From Parafenestella ontariensis (taxonomy: Eukaryota; Ascomycota; Dothideomycetes; Pleosporales; Cucurbitariaceae): a stretch of 64,000 nt of DNA. Position numbers and translations under genes: made by a program. Shown piece by piece: positions 1 to 11,575 of the stretch (its first letter is position 1; each line of letters starts with the position of its first letter). The DNA is taken from positions 186,001-250,000 of the forward strand of contig JAKGDA010000015.1 of assembly GCA_021596325.1 (NCBI GenBank). The letters run 5' to 3'. Below the pieces are notes generated by a model. The model did not search any database, was not told the DNA's origin, and worked only from the letters and a program-made list of their open reading frames with translations.

Positions 1-873
1 TGCAGCAGATGGTGCGGCTTTACCACCGGCTCGTGCCTCGAGTTGCGGCGCAGTGGAAGGGCCTCCTCTTTTCCTCGGCCAGCGTGCACCTAACCAGAGC
101 CCGCGTCGTGCACACTCGGAGAATATAGACTAAACTTTGACCCTCACCTGTCAAAGGCGCAGACGTCGTGCCAGACGCGCCTGTCTGTCCTCTACTGGCG
201 CCTGCTGGCATTCCCCTGGCGCATCTCCTAGGTGCAAGATCGCGGTGCATGCTTGAAGTACGGCCCGTTGCATCTGCTTTGCCTAGAAACGCCTCCTTCG
301 CTCACTGTGCTGTTTACTTCTTAAACACCTCACGCCCGTTATCACGACCTTGACTGTTCCTCTGCCAGCTATTGAACCTGGCGCCCGTCTGTCTTCCCGC
401 TTTGAGCCTGCGACACACGACTTGTACATTGTTTTAATCATAAATAAGCTTTGTTATCATAATTCTCTTATCCGGCCGGTAACACTGGACACGGTTAGGT
501 GTATATCTGCGACATATTCCATGGTTCAGCGGCTTAGTAGCTTTGGGTGTTCCTGCAATCCCTTTTTACATCATCATCACCCCATACATAACTCTTATGT
601 GAGTAGTGCGCTTCCTGCAACCGGTATATAGAATTTAGGTCCCAGGGGAAAGAGCTCCATGATCAGGTCCCCCCATGTCGCCTGCCAGACAAGTGTGGGA
701 TGCAGCTGTCAAGAACTTTGGTTCCGCGAGGCCGTTCACGATGGCATTTAGCAAGACTTGCTAACCAGAAAATGACTCCAGAGTATTTAACTGTGCTCCC
801 GTCGCACTTCATGGAATATCTTACACTTCAAGATATTCCGCACCGCCACTGCGACCCGCTGCACTCACGCAGA
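1..873. other. Left-edge non-coding stretch upstream of the homeobox gene
   Basis: I see no gene here. Short open frames on both strands lack recognisable domains and splice-consistent extensions. From 700 the stretch is open in the frame of the homeobox gene, with an in-frame ATG at 700, so part of it may be 5' UTR or an N-terminal extension. Confidence 0.5.
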
Positions 874-2587
874 ATGACATCCTCTCAGAGGTCGTTGGGT
901 AACATGGCCGCTGCGGTAAGTGTAGTTGATGGCTCTTATTCTTCTTTCTCTGCATTACCCCCCTCCTCTGGCCGTACACCTGTTCATCCTCCACTCCAAA
1001 GTGATCCCCGTCCTACTTGCTACCACTTGCGACGTCGCGAGGACTCTAAAGGGAAAGGCAAAGCAAGCATTACATATTACTGTGAAGGCGCACCTCCACT
1101 GCATCACCTCCAACTCCCGTTCCTTCCTGTAGGCGATGAAGGACACACATCGATGTTTCGAGGACGGTCTCCTTCACCGCAGCCTTCTGAGGGCTTTTGT
1201 TTTCGCCCTCGCAAACGATCAGCTTCACCAGAATCGTTGGGGATAGCTTTGGACATGAGTTTTCGCCCCAGTGCCGCGAGAGATTCCTACGAAGCCGGAT
1301 TTGCATATTCCCAAGCCCGAACAGTCAATCGCGATTTGCCAGTCCGGCAATCCGTGAGCAGCACTCTGACCGACGAGCAGAACCATCACATGCGCAATTC
1401 TCCGCCTATTCAGCCTGGAGAACAAAATTTCTCAGGCAAACTACCTTCTTTCTCCGAGGTAAGTCCTTATCTCTTACCTGCTTTGGCAGCCCGCTAATCC
1501 CCAAAGTTTCTCCATACTACAAGAACAACACCACCGCGGACACCCTCCCGCCGAAACGGCTCGGCCACAAATTCCCCGCAAGCGAAGTTCCATTTTGATG
1601 ACGTTGCATGGACAGACAGCAAGCGTAGGCGCGTTGACACACTGGGGGATATCTATGCTCGGCCCTCCGCTACCGCTGAACAGCTGTCTGTCAATCCCCG
1701 ACGCATGAGCAGTGCTATCGACCCTGCTCTTGACAACTACGCATCGCCTCCGCCTGCACAATACAGGGAATTACAAGCGCCAATCCCCCATCATCATCAT
1801 CATCATCACCGCCCGACTCAATCTTACCCGCCGCCTCCACACCCATCAATTCCGATGAGGACACCATTCCGTCATGAACCATCCCCTCCACCTTCTCAAA
1901 GCAACGGACTTTATGCGCAGCAACCTCTGCGCCAGAGCGTGGTTGCTCAAAGCGCCTACCCTCAGTCGCTAGTTCAGCATGGCGCACCGTATGAGCAAAG
2001 ACCGAGCTACTATCAGGAAGCTCCAGGTGGCGCCTTTGGATATGACAGGCCGCGCGACTCCTACTTTCCCCAAGCACCTTACCAAGGACCGCCTCCCCCA
2101 GGCTATGAACACGCTTATGGAGACATTCGCTTCCACCAGCATGTCGGTCTTGATCAGAATGCATTCAACCGGAAGCGTCGAGGCAATCTACCCAAGGAGG
2201 CAACAAATATTCTCAAGGAGTGGTTCGCTGCCAATCGAGGATCTCCATATCCTACTGAGGATCAGAAGGTTGTTCTTTGCAACCGAACTGGGCTGAGTCT
2301 GAATCAGGTATGTAGTGATTTTCTTACGTGTGATGTGACATATTTACTACGTCTGCCATCTGTATCCTTTCACTGTCATTGTCGTGTGGCTACAACGTGC
2401 TTGTCAGTCTATCTGCCAGTGTCACTCAGCCCTTTGGCTCATACTTGGACGACTGCGTTTCCGACCACTATTTGCTTTATGGTATACTAACGTTCTACAG
2501 GTCTCCAACTGGTTCATCAATGCCCGCCGTCGAGCCCCACAAAAGGAACAACGTGAGCGTGAGGCCAATGCCGCGGAGGAAACTTGA
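874..2587 (+). CDS. TALE-class (KN-type) homeodomain transcription factor
   Basis: A nuclear DNA-binding regulator is inferred from a C-terminal homeodomain. The segment RKRRGNLPKEATNILKEWF plus the three-residue loop extension (GSPYPTEDQK) leads into recognition helix VSNWFINARRR, the WFxNxRR signature. The domain is split by an intron at 2308-2500 (gtatgt...tctacag). A second intron, 1459-1506, has a CTAAT branch site and removes an in-frame TAA. The N-terminal two thirds is Pro/Ser/Tyr-rich and disordered, with a basic patch RPRKR, a KRRR patch, and seven consecutive His at 1789-1809. The 5' end is uncertain. ATG at 874 is followed by a strong donor at 916 (gtaagt); a 916-1182 intron would stay in frame, and so would the unspliced reading. 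In-frame ATGs at 700 and 1153 are alternatives. Stop TGA is at 2585. The domain call is firm, the start is not. Confidence 0.82.
1789..1809 (+). repeat. (CAT)n tract encoding seven histidines
   Basis: Six CAT codons and one CAC in the homeobox reading frame encode a His run in the disordered N-terminal region. It is a trinucleotide microsatellite, so its length probably varies among isolates. Confidence 0.8.
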
Positions 2588-5260
2588 ACCACGACCACTC
2601 GGAGACATATCTAGACCATCTTCTTCGTCATAGAGTACCCCATCCGCGTCTTCCGCTCGCCAATCGACACCCTCACCATCATCATCACCAGACTTGACGA
2701 CGACGACCTGTGTCAGAGAGACCAGTCATGAGTCTCTGCAATACACCATCTCTCCTCTCTTGACTCTACAGCAAATTGGTTCCATAATCACCAACCACCA
2801 GCATTAATACACCAAGAAACCACGCAAAAAAAGCCGATTTGATTTGATACGTTCTCAGCGCGCCACTGTCTATTTCTGTTTACCAAGACTATCCCGGAAA
2901 ACCGGGGCATACACGATTGTTCTCACGAAGGCCTGACAGGATCCCGCAAGGGCTCCCATCAGGCATTGCATTATCATCACCTGGGTGGCTTTTTTTTCAT
3001 GTACTTTAATACCCTGGGTAACAAAACAGCGCATAACACGAACAACCGCACGCATCACGAAAAAAGGAGTTTGGGGGGTTGGGTATTGGGGCAGGTCCCA
3101 ACGGGACTTCCCGTGCATTTGCTTTTATTTTTGTTTCTTGGGGGTTGGGGTTTGTGCGTTTTGCTGTAGTAGTAGTAATAATCTTATTTTTGTTTGTCTG
3201 AAAGTATGCTATCGAACGAACGACTGACCCAGGTTGACGCTGACACCAGTTTAGAACACAATCTGCAAGTTACAATAAAGTTCAGCTATGCTCATTCGCG
3301 CATGTGCATGTGTTGAGCAAAAACCATCAAACTTTGCTGATCTCTTCGAACCTCCATGTCCGAGCAAGTTATGACGAACAGTGACATTATTTTCTCCCGG
3401 CGTTTCACTAGTTGAACTCAAAACATCGCGCATCACGGATATGCTTCAACGTTTGAAACTGCAGGGACATGCACGAGAATGACCATGAAAATTGTAAGGC
3501 TGTTTTGATTTTCTATTTTTGATTTCCGCCTGTGCTGTCTCGGGAGGAGAAAAGAAGCTTGCATCACATGCTATGTTTCGAGACAGTGAATTGAGACACC
3601 TCTTCCCTACAACTAGGCTACAACCAAACCTTGGGGAATAAATTGTCGCGGGATTTTCCACTGGTTGCTACTAACCCTTCTAGTCTGAACGTAAAACTTA
3701 CTCACTCGCCCTCTCCCTTTGCAGAAGCAGTGTTGCAGCATGTCCACGGTACCACGAACTGCCTACTCAGCGGTGAAGTCACATTAAACCCATGCAACAG
3801 CGGTAATAAACCACCTCATATGCCGATAAGGCTAGACCAGGATGATGCAGAGTCGACTGACTAGATTAGACATGGTCCGTGAGATGCTATGGTAGCGAGA
3901 TGGTCGGGGTCGAGTCAGCGCCAGGCAGGGCAGGGCAAGGTATGGGCCGGAGCCGGGGTGTACCGTAAGCGTACCATGTATCGTGTGCGGAAATAAGCAT
4001 CTCATTGAAAGTTTCGGAAGTAACAAGGTATGTTTGGAACGCTGTGGTGGCTTTTGGTTTGAATATGCAGGACCACTTGACCTCTTCGGAAGGAATTTTT
4101 CGTATGGGAAGGACCCATAGATCGTACCGAGGGTTTGATGTGATGCTCAAATATGTGAAAATGCCCAGTCTTCATACATACATACTCATTACATATAGCC
4201 CCGGGAGAAACGTCCGACCTGCTAGTGTTGCGGGAGGTACCCTTGATGGGCGGGACGAGACGCAGTGAGGATCATGAAACGCTTGACTTACTCGTACATG
4301 CATGAGCAGGTTCGGATAGTGGAGGCGACCCATAAATAGTACCATGGAACGTAACGACCTGAGCGTACATATGCACTATGACGAGCGCTGACTACTTTGT
4401 CTGAACGTCATGCAGCGATTTGGAGTTTCTTCTAATATGATAAACGAACGGGGAGGTGGCTACGTCGAAGATGCCGTGGGATTCTGGATAAGCAAGACTC
4501 CGTTGTGTTGTAACGCAAAGCAGACTCCCGTGAACTAGAAGACGAGAAATGAGCGTTTGATCTGCGGGTATTCCAAACACTGTATATGTCTTAGGCGGCA
4601 ACAAAAAAACTGCGCAAGTTATTACATAACAATGATAAGTCTCTCAAAACCGCGTGTCAGTCCCGATTTACCGCATCCACGGTTCAGAGCCGTAGTCTCA
4701 CCCCAACTTCAACGTTTGGATAGGTTCCGCTCATAGTAGCCCAGCTATCTTATCACAACGGCCCGACCCAAGACCCGGCAGTATGCAACTTTCCGGCTTC
4801 GAACCGGGTCAAGAGTGCCGCGCTACCGACCGAGGAGAGTTTGGGTTATGATGGCCGTTGAGCCCGTTGTGACGCTGGGTCGGATAGAGGGGCTGTGCAG
4901 AAACGGCGTCGTAGTGTACCGGGTTTGAGTGATGGGTGTTGATTGGAAGTATTTGTTTCGTTTACTAGAGCGTGGGATCCCTGACCAAGCCTGTTGTTTT
5001 GCTACTCTAGTGCGGGCGGCGGATAATTTTGTTGATGCGAGTTGACTGGGGGTGGTAGTCGTAATTGTATTAACGCGGAGTCTTATGAGCAGGTTTTTTG
5101 AATTGTTAAGGAGAAGGATTTTACTGATATATACTAAAAATTGGCGAATATGTTCGAGTAGCTAATATAGATATATGCGCTTCGCGTGCTTCGCCAGATA
5201 TTATGTACGCACGTGGGTATCATTTCCAAACGCCAGATCGATGCTAGAGATGCAATAAAC
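2588..5260. other. Gene-poor 2.7 kb intergenic region
   Basis: This holds the 3' flanks of two convergent genes (homeobox +, palmitoyltransferase -). No open frame over 90 codons has a recognisable domain. Notable content is the folded palindrome at 4753-4872 with tRNA-like words. The rest shows no gene that I can support. Confidence 0.5.
4753..4872 (-). repeat. 120-bp nested imperfect palindrome with tRNA-like A/B-box words
   Basis: Several arms pair across one centre: TCACAACG (4753-4760) with CGTTGTGA (4865-4872), CAACGGCC (4756-4763) with GGCCGTTG (4853-4860), ACCCAA (4766-4771) with TTGGGT (4841-4846), and GACCCGG (4772-4778) with CCGGGTC (4804-4810). The minus strand also reads GGTCGGTAGCGCGG, resembling a Pol III A box, then GGTTCGAAGCC, resembling a B box, but only about 15 nt apart. 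That spacing, and an anticodon arm that does not pair, exclude a normal tRNA. It could be a degenerate tRNA or SINE-head relic or a fold-back element. Confidence 0.4.
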
Positions 5261-6500
5261 TCATCGAGCTCCTTCAAGTAGCGCCAAGCGCGTGCCCGGA
5301 TTGTCTGCCTCGTACTTCCTCGCCATATCATACACCACTCCACCCCACTCAAACTCACCCCTCTGACTCCTTTGCTTACAGGGGCTCTGTTTGATCGGAA
5401 GGAACCAGTCGATGAAGCTGTTGCCCATGTTGTCCTTCCACCCAGACATGAGGGATGTATACCAAGGATGCTCAAATGACCTCGTTTGCATAACGACAAA
5501 ATTGCGGCCTACACCCCTCTGAATAGTGCGTAGTACGGGCCAATCTTCTTCAGAATCCGGGCTGCTGGGGTTCTCCTTCGAAGGTGCGGATGATGTGGGT
5601 GGTGAGATCGGTTCTCTTGAAGATCTTGAGATGAGGAAAGCAATGTTATGTACGCCGCCGCGTTGGATGCCTTCCACAGACGTGTAATTTATCATCATAT
5701 TCCAGCCTGTCATGCCAGCCATAGTAGAAGTGAAGATGCAAAAGACGAGCGAGACGACGAGTGCCCCTATCCAGGTGCCGGGATGTGAGCCTGTCTACGC
5801 ACGAGTCAGGATGTGGTGTAGCTTGTGAGATTCCATGTTCTGGAAGATTGAGGCTCACCTTGGATATGCGCTCCCCGAGGAAGGCTGCTACGACTATCCA
5901 TATGTATGCAGTATATAGCGCAGCGAAGAACACAAACTGCAGGAAGAATTTGTGCGTGGATTCTGCGATGATACCCCCTGCCCACGGGCAGTAGTGGTCC
6001 ATTTTCCTCACACACCTTCCTAGTTCTTTGCAATGGTGCGTCCTGTCTGGCTTGAAACTGTGGCACTTGTCACACCATAATGGCATACCCTCATAGTCGC
6101 ATATATACGCGTCGTATTTATCAAAGGCTTTCGTACTCAAGTCCGTCTTCTCGCGCGAAGAATCTCCGAGTGGTATAAGATCCGGCTTGGACCATATCAC
6201 CTGGAGAAGGCGCAACCAAGGTATCATGAGAAAGAGAAGCAAGATAGCGTATACGACGATGAGCGCTATTCCTGTAGCTCTGCGAGGGCGGAGGTCGAAG
6301 TTGAGGCGTAGGTCTTCGGAGGGACTGATGAGGTACTGCACGCATATCAAATACACCAGCACCCAGCTCGCGAACCCCATCGCGCCCCACTCGAGAAGGG
6401 GCATTATAACAGACGTCGCCTGGCCGATTCGCTGCTCGAGCGCCGTCGTGTTACCGCGCGCATTAGGCTTCTGTGAGCCGATGACGGCCGGCGGCGCCAT
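5261..6500 (-). CDS. PFA5: Palmitoyltransferase, Pfa5-type DHHC family (DHYC variant)
   Basis: S-acylates cytosolic cysteines of membrane proteins; the family acts at ER, Golgi or plasma membrane. Exons 5859-6500 and 5261-5794 (minus) are joined by a 64-nt intron (5795-5858) and give 391 aa. Two N-terminal membrane segments (about 32-58 and 75-100) precede the Cys-rich domain (WCDKCHSFKPDRTHHC, about 142-157, then GRCVRKMDHYCPW), with the active-site Cys at about 171. Two more membrane segments follow, the last completed by exon 2. The motif is DHYC rather than DHHC; Tyr at this position is known in fungal Pfa members. After the motif the protein has GGIIAEST in place of the usual N-C-V-G stretch. 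The cytosolic tail is Ser/Pro/Glu-rich. I chose acceptor 5795 because the neighbouring CAG puts the second exon out of frame. Confidence 0.85.
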
Positions 6501-9053
6501 GGCGAGGGAGACTAGAGGAGAGGAGGACCCGGCCCGGAGGAGTGACGGCCGAGAGGTGTAGCGGCCGAGTGGAGCGACGACCGTTTTCGAGCTCGAGCGC
6601 GAGCCGGCGAGATGCGTAAGAGGTGAGGTTTGGCATCATGTTACTCGGCTGAAGTCGCGATCCTTGGCGCCGCATGGTTCGTGCCCCCAGACTTCACTAC
6701 GTCACCACTCGGGGATGATGATTGGCTTTCAACCACAACACCAGCATTGCTCATCAATTACCTCTTGGGGCGATTGCTAGAGCGTCACAACATACGTTTC
6801 ATCCTCGCACTTTCCAATTACCGTTTCACTGTGTCGCCTTCTTCTAATTGAGCCAAGTCGAGGGCGTTATGACTGACTCATGACCTGCAGCGCCTGCAGC
6901 ACCCCGCAGCTGCACTTCGACTTCGCTCAAGAGCCTTCTCTCGCTATGTATTCTCGTCTCGTCTTACCCTTACAAACGTCAGTTTGAAAGGCAATAAGCC
7001 GGTAAGACATCATGTCTCCCACTAGCGCTTCTAACTACCACTCATATCTCGACGGCGAGTATCACGAACAGGACGCTTGTTGGAGCTAAACCCTTTCGCC
7101 TCACCGGAAATCCACAGCCTTGTGTCGACCTTCTCAGAGCCTCATTGTAGCTCAAGAAGTGCAGTTTGAACCGGTGTGGGAGCTTTGCTGGCCCCCAGCT
7201 GAACGCTGTTGTCCACTTCCGGCGAGACTTTCGATACTTTCTGTGCGCGTGGCTACGCAATGACACGAAGTGAGGCTCTTTAATATTGTCGAGGCATGAC
7301 AATTACCTGAGCAAGGCTCTGCAACACACTAAGGTATATAGTTGCTGCTGCGCCTGGTCGTAGTGAAGCTGGCTTCCCTCGCTCACCGCATCTTGTACCT
7401 ACACCGGCGGGTCGTGCAACCGCAGACAGCCTTGTCACCCACGACTCAAGAATACTGTTGCCTAGGACTCAACGATAGACCGATGTTTAGCAAGCACAGC
7501 CAGTGAGTAAGCCTCTGCAGCGTTGTCGACAACACTTCTGACCATGTGTACGTAAGATCCTCGAGTAATCGTCCTCATTCTCTTCGTTCCGCAAATCAGT
7601 TTCACGCAAAAGCTCGTCTCCATATGCGCGCCTGCGCATTAACAAGCATTGCGGACGAAGCCCACGGGTCGTTGCTTTCAGGCCTTGGCATTATGGCTAC
7701 AACAGGAGGCCGCCGGTAGCTATTCACCTCTAGCAAGCGTAAACCCCAAGCTCGAATTTCCACAAGATGGATGAATTCTCGAAAGCACGTTTGCAAACCG
7801 TCTCGATGTGGATATCAACATGATCATTGGATGGATCAACGATTCTCTGCCATACGACCCATCTAAAGGCGCCAACATCCTCGAAACGGCATGCCGCTGA
7901 AACAAGAGAACACTGCCCCTGAGCGCTCACCGACAGCACCGTGCGCGTTCCCGTCCCTAGGCCACTCTTTTCGTCTGGTCGTTCCAATCACAAATGATTC
8001 CCCATACACACTCCGGATGATACCTGCTTCAGTCTTTCGTACACCGTCACCTTACTCGTCTGAGAACAAGCGCGGCGTCTTCCTCTCTAACCTTGTATCT
8101 GCAGCTGACTTCTCCTGCATGTGACAAGCATATCATAATACCACTGTATTGGTCTTCCGGTAACCTGGTATTGTTTTTTGTTTTCAGTGTGGTGTTTTCA
8201 GTTCCTACGTCAACATTCCACCTCTCGAGGAGCATGCTCACGCTCTTGCTGGTCAATCTGCTAACAAATTGCAAATTCGCCTTACTCTCTCAACGGATCT
8301 GATCAGTTACATTTCAAGCTAGCGCCGCCTTGTATAAAATTCAGGCAAAAGAAGGCAAAAAGAATGACTACTCGACGCAACCGTTCTTGGACGTCGCACA
8401 GTTACCCACCCGCGGAGGGTTTCCTGTCCGGCCTTCAACCGAGATGATGTCGTTGCCTTTCCACCTATGATGGCTTGCATCCACCGGCTCCACATCAAGC
8501 AACGGCCCGGCAGTTATGACATCTACCGGACTGAGGCCTGTTGGCTGATTAGGGCTGACATTCCCTCAACTAGGTCACACGAAAACTCCCAACGGTTTCT
8601 GCGATAGTCGAAGACTTCACGCCAAGGGAAGCTCACCGACGCACTAATTTCACAAAGTGTGATCACACAAGCGTCGTCGACGGACCTGGCCGATGTCCCG
8701 GTGGTCCTCTGAGTCCCTCACCCTTCCTCTGCACCATGACTGGCTATGCCTCACTTCCTCATCAGGTATTGTATGCCTCATCGGAGTCGCCTTCATGGTC
8801 TGCGCCTCGGATTCAGCTGAGTGATCCGCCATGTTGTTGTTGTTAGTGCTGTGCACCAGGCGACGTAAAGGAGAAGGTAACTTGGCTATAGCTTGAGGTC
8901 CCGCAAAACATGGTGGGTATAAGACCCAATATCGAGCTCATTCTCAGTCTATACTCAGCGTATTTCCCACTGCTACCATTTCTCATCACTCTACTACTTC
9001 AAGACAAAAAGCTCTTACAATTCCCCAATCTTGAAACAGCCACAGTATCCATC
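6501..9053. other. 2.5 kb intergenic region between divergent genes
   Basis: Upstream regions of the palmitoyltransferase (-) and of the small zinc protein (+). An inverted CCAAT box (ATTGG, 6721-6725) lies about 220 bp from the palmitoyltransferase start. A 25-codon frame at 7011 and other short frames show no domain or splice support. No gene is called. Confidence 0.45.
8918..8923 (+). promoter_or_regulatory. TATA box of the small zinc protein gene
   Basis: TATAAG lies 131 bp upstream of ATG 9054. Transcription would begin about 30 bp further on, which argues for the 9054 start and against longer in-frame readings from 8910. Confidence 0.45.
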
Positions 9054-9446
9054 ATGGCTGCTCTTTCTACTCTTCGCCTTTATCAAGCCAAAACTGCCGA
9101 CCATGGGTCCCCAGCACAGTACGGGCACATCGAACCTTCAACGCAGTCGGAAGCAATTACGCACGTTACCATCCCCGAGATCCCGGTTCCGTCGATTTCA
9201 CACAACGACCATGTCGTATTACCCATCGGGGCCCTCTTCGGCGATGATCGACTTGGATATAACCTGCTCCCACCTAGCTCGGTTCCCGATGTTTGGCAAG
9301 GACCTGGCCGTGTAGAGGCACCTACAGATGGAGAGACTGTGTGGTATTGCTCCGAATGCGGAGATGGGCCTTATGGCTCATGGCAACCCTCCTGCCAGGC
9401 CTGCCGCCATAGCAAGTGCGGTTCGTGCACCGTGGAAGCGAAATAA
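9054..9446 (+). CDS. Small zinc-ribbon-like protein, single C-terminal module
   Basis: A 130-aa single-exon protein. ATG 9054 sits in a good context (atcATGG). Residues 1-95 are disordered and Ser/Pro/Ile-rich with no recognised domain. The C-terminus is a compact cysteine module: WYCSECGDGPYG, then C-x2-C-x-H-x2-C-x2-C (SCQACRHSKCGSC). The Cys/His spacing suggests binding of one or two zinc ions, loosely like RanBP2 or double zinc ribbons. The same module occurs twice in the protein encoded at 11129-11575, so the two are neighbours of one family. There is no signal peptide, so it is probably intracellular. Function unknown; a role in protein or RNA binding is only a guess from the fold type. 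Confidence 0.65.
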   Translation: MAALSTLRLYQAKTADHGSPAQYGHIEPSTQSEAITHVTIPEIPVPSISHNDHVVLPIGALFGDDRLGYNLLPPSSVPDVWQGPGRVEAPTDGETVWYCSECGDGPYGSWQPSCQACRHSKCGSCTVEAK

Positions 9447-11128
9447 GTTTTCAACATGTCGGGTCTTCGGCCACACCGCGCATAGGTCCACCTGCGCCCG
9501 TTCTCTACCGATTCGACGACAACAACCCGCACTGCCACCGCTTCGCATCAATACCGACAAGATCTAGTCCTGCTGCCCGGCTTGACGTGCACGATCACTC
9601 GTCTACCACTTTGGACACCGTATTTGTTTCTTTTGTATGGCGTTTGGGGTTATTGGTTTTGCTCTCCATGTCCGAGCCCGGTGCTCTCTCCTGCACTCTC
9701 TATTAACTATTTTACTGCATTTGCAGTCATGGCGGATCTCTCCCAGCATTTCAGCAAGCGAGCATTGACGGCCCTGTTGGTTTCTGCAGAAGATTCCCAT
9801 ATGGCCTGCCAAAAGCAGGCCAGCTCCTCACGGAGATGTCTAGTCGTTCTTTAGTATACACATATATTGGAAACCTGTTTCTTTACAACCATCCATTCTT
9901 CACTATCTCTCTGCTCATGATCTCCATTTCCCATAATGGGTTGTGTATATCCCATTTTCAGCCAGGGGTGAAAGACATCCAGGAAGGCCAGACCCATCCT
10001 GCAGCCACCTACCGGGTGCTAATCCTTGTGCAAGATCGATCTCCTCGCGTGAACAATGCAGGTACAAGAGTCATCCAACACACCCTCAGCAGAGTTAATC
10101 TGCGGACCTTCTGTAAATGGCAAAATCCGCGAGGAGAATAAAAACCCCCGGATGGAATGAACAGTCCATTGGCCGAAGGACCACATGCTCCCAACCACCA
10201 TTTCCTTCAAGACGAATGACCGTCCCTCATAATCAGGAACGCCTTGCATACGCGTCATTTGTAGCCTGAGGCCTTGAAGGACCTCTCTTGGCAAAGAGGG
10301 CCCCCCTGCCCGGATCAACAGGGCCAAACAAGGCTGCCATATACGGCTGCACGTATAGCCTTACGAGCGGCCTCAGTGCCCCTCGAGCATGCCGTTGCAC
10401 TGCCTCCCAAGGAGTGTGATATTGTGATCATTACCTTCCGGTGTTCGTCTCAAACTAAACCTCCCTGCTTACCTGAACTTCACCACTTCCGCGCAGCGCA
10501 CCGGTTTAGACGGGGCACTCACGTCCCTCAATTTTGCTTAAAAACAGGTTAAATGTTACGAGGAGTCACCGTGGTGGTCCGTCAAAGGCCAAGCCAAGCC
10601 CGGGCAACGGAAATGGAGGGGGCAAATGAAGGACGACTGCGGACAGGCTCACAGCGCCCTCGCCGGCGGTAGTAGTGGTGGTGGTGGAGGGAATGAAGCA
10701 AACAACGTCCGCGTCAGCAGGTGGAATAGTCACGAGTAGTAAGTCAAACAAGTGCTAGTAAGAAGGCAGAAAAGGGGGCACACACGGGGCGGTGCGGTGC
10801 GGTGGTGGAAAAGGGGGTAGGTTCTAAGGCAGGCTGGTATGGTGGTATGGCGAAAAGGAAGGGAAGGGACCATTTGCTGTGCGCCCAAGGGACCATGAAC
10901 GGATAGCATAAAGAGTTGGAGCTGCTGCTGCGGTATCTTGAGTTTCTTCTCATTCTGAATTCACAGAGAGCTGCATTGTTCTCACTAGCTCAATTTTGGC
11001 TGTATTGACTGTCTATCCTACTTCCTTTTTGCTTCACTGCGTAGCGCGTACTTCGCTACGACGTCTATCTCGTCACTTCAACCATCGTCCCAGAGATCCC
11101 CATCAGCAAACTCAGCAACACAAGAACC
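9447..11128. other. 1.7 kb intergenic region
   Basis: Nothing convincing on either strand. Purine/pyrimidine-biased low-complexity sequence (GGTGCGGT and GTGGTGGTGG runs) occupies about 10660-10830. The short open frames there are Thr/Val/Gly-rich artefacts of it. Confidence 0.45.
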
Positions 11129-11575
11129 ATGAGCACATACTGGTATTGCTGCCAATGGTACATATTCTCAGCCAAGTATTTATTCCCAACACACAACCGC
11201 TAACCTTCCTTCTCCAGTGGCGACGGCCCACACAGCGCCTCCACCGTCTCCATGTGCCACTGCCATCACCAGCACGTCCGTTGCAGCAACTGCACGACGG
11301 AAACGCATGACTGTCCTTCTTACGCATCGTACAACAACCTCGACGCTGCCTACGACACTGGCGCTGCTGGCAACAACAACATCGATTTCCCCAGCTACAA
11401 CACCACCGCTGCTCCGTACAACCAGCGACCAGAGCGCGAGCCGGTATACCGCTGGTCGTGTTGTAAGTGCGGCGGAGATAACAGTTGTAAATCCGACCCC
11501 GGTTGTGCGGACTGCGGTAACCATTGGAGGTGTGGTTGCTGTTATGTGTATGAAGTTGAGGGTCATCGGGGGTGA
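11129..11575 (+). CDS. Small zinc-ribbon-like protein with two modules
   Basis: Exons 11129-11157 and 11218-11575 give 128 aa. The 60-nt intron (gtacat...ctccag, branch CTAAC) interrupts the Cys codon of the first module. Module 1 begins almost at the N-terminus (YWYCCQCGDGP, then CHCHHQHVRCSNC). A Tyr/Asn/Ala-rich linker follows, then module 2 (RWSCCKCGGDNSC, then GCADCGNHWRCGCC). Both match the W-x-C-x2-C-G start and Cys/His-rich end of the protein at 9054-9446, and no gene lies between them, so a local family expansion is likely. No signal peptide or membrane segment. The splice call is well supported: it restores CxxCGDGP exactly as in the neighbour. Function unknown. Confidence 0.68.

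Noticed and set aside
4790..4840. tRNA gene on the minus strand
   Set aside because: A-box-like and B-box-like words are present but only about 15 nt apart, and no anticodon stem pairs; kept only as a palindrome or tRNA-like relic.
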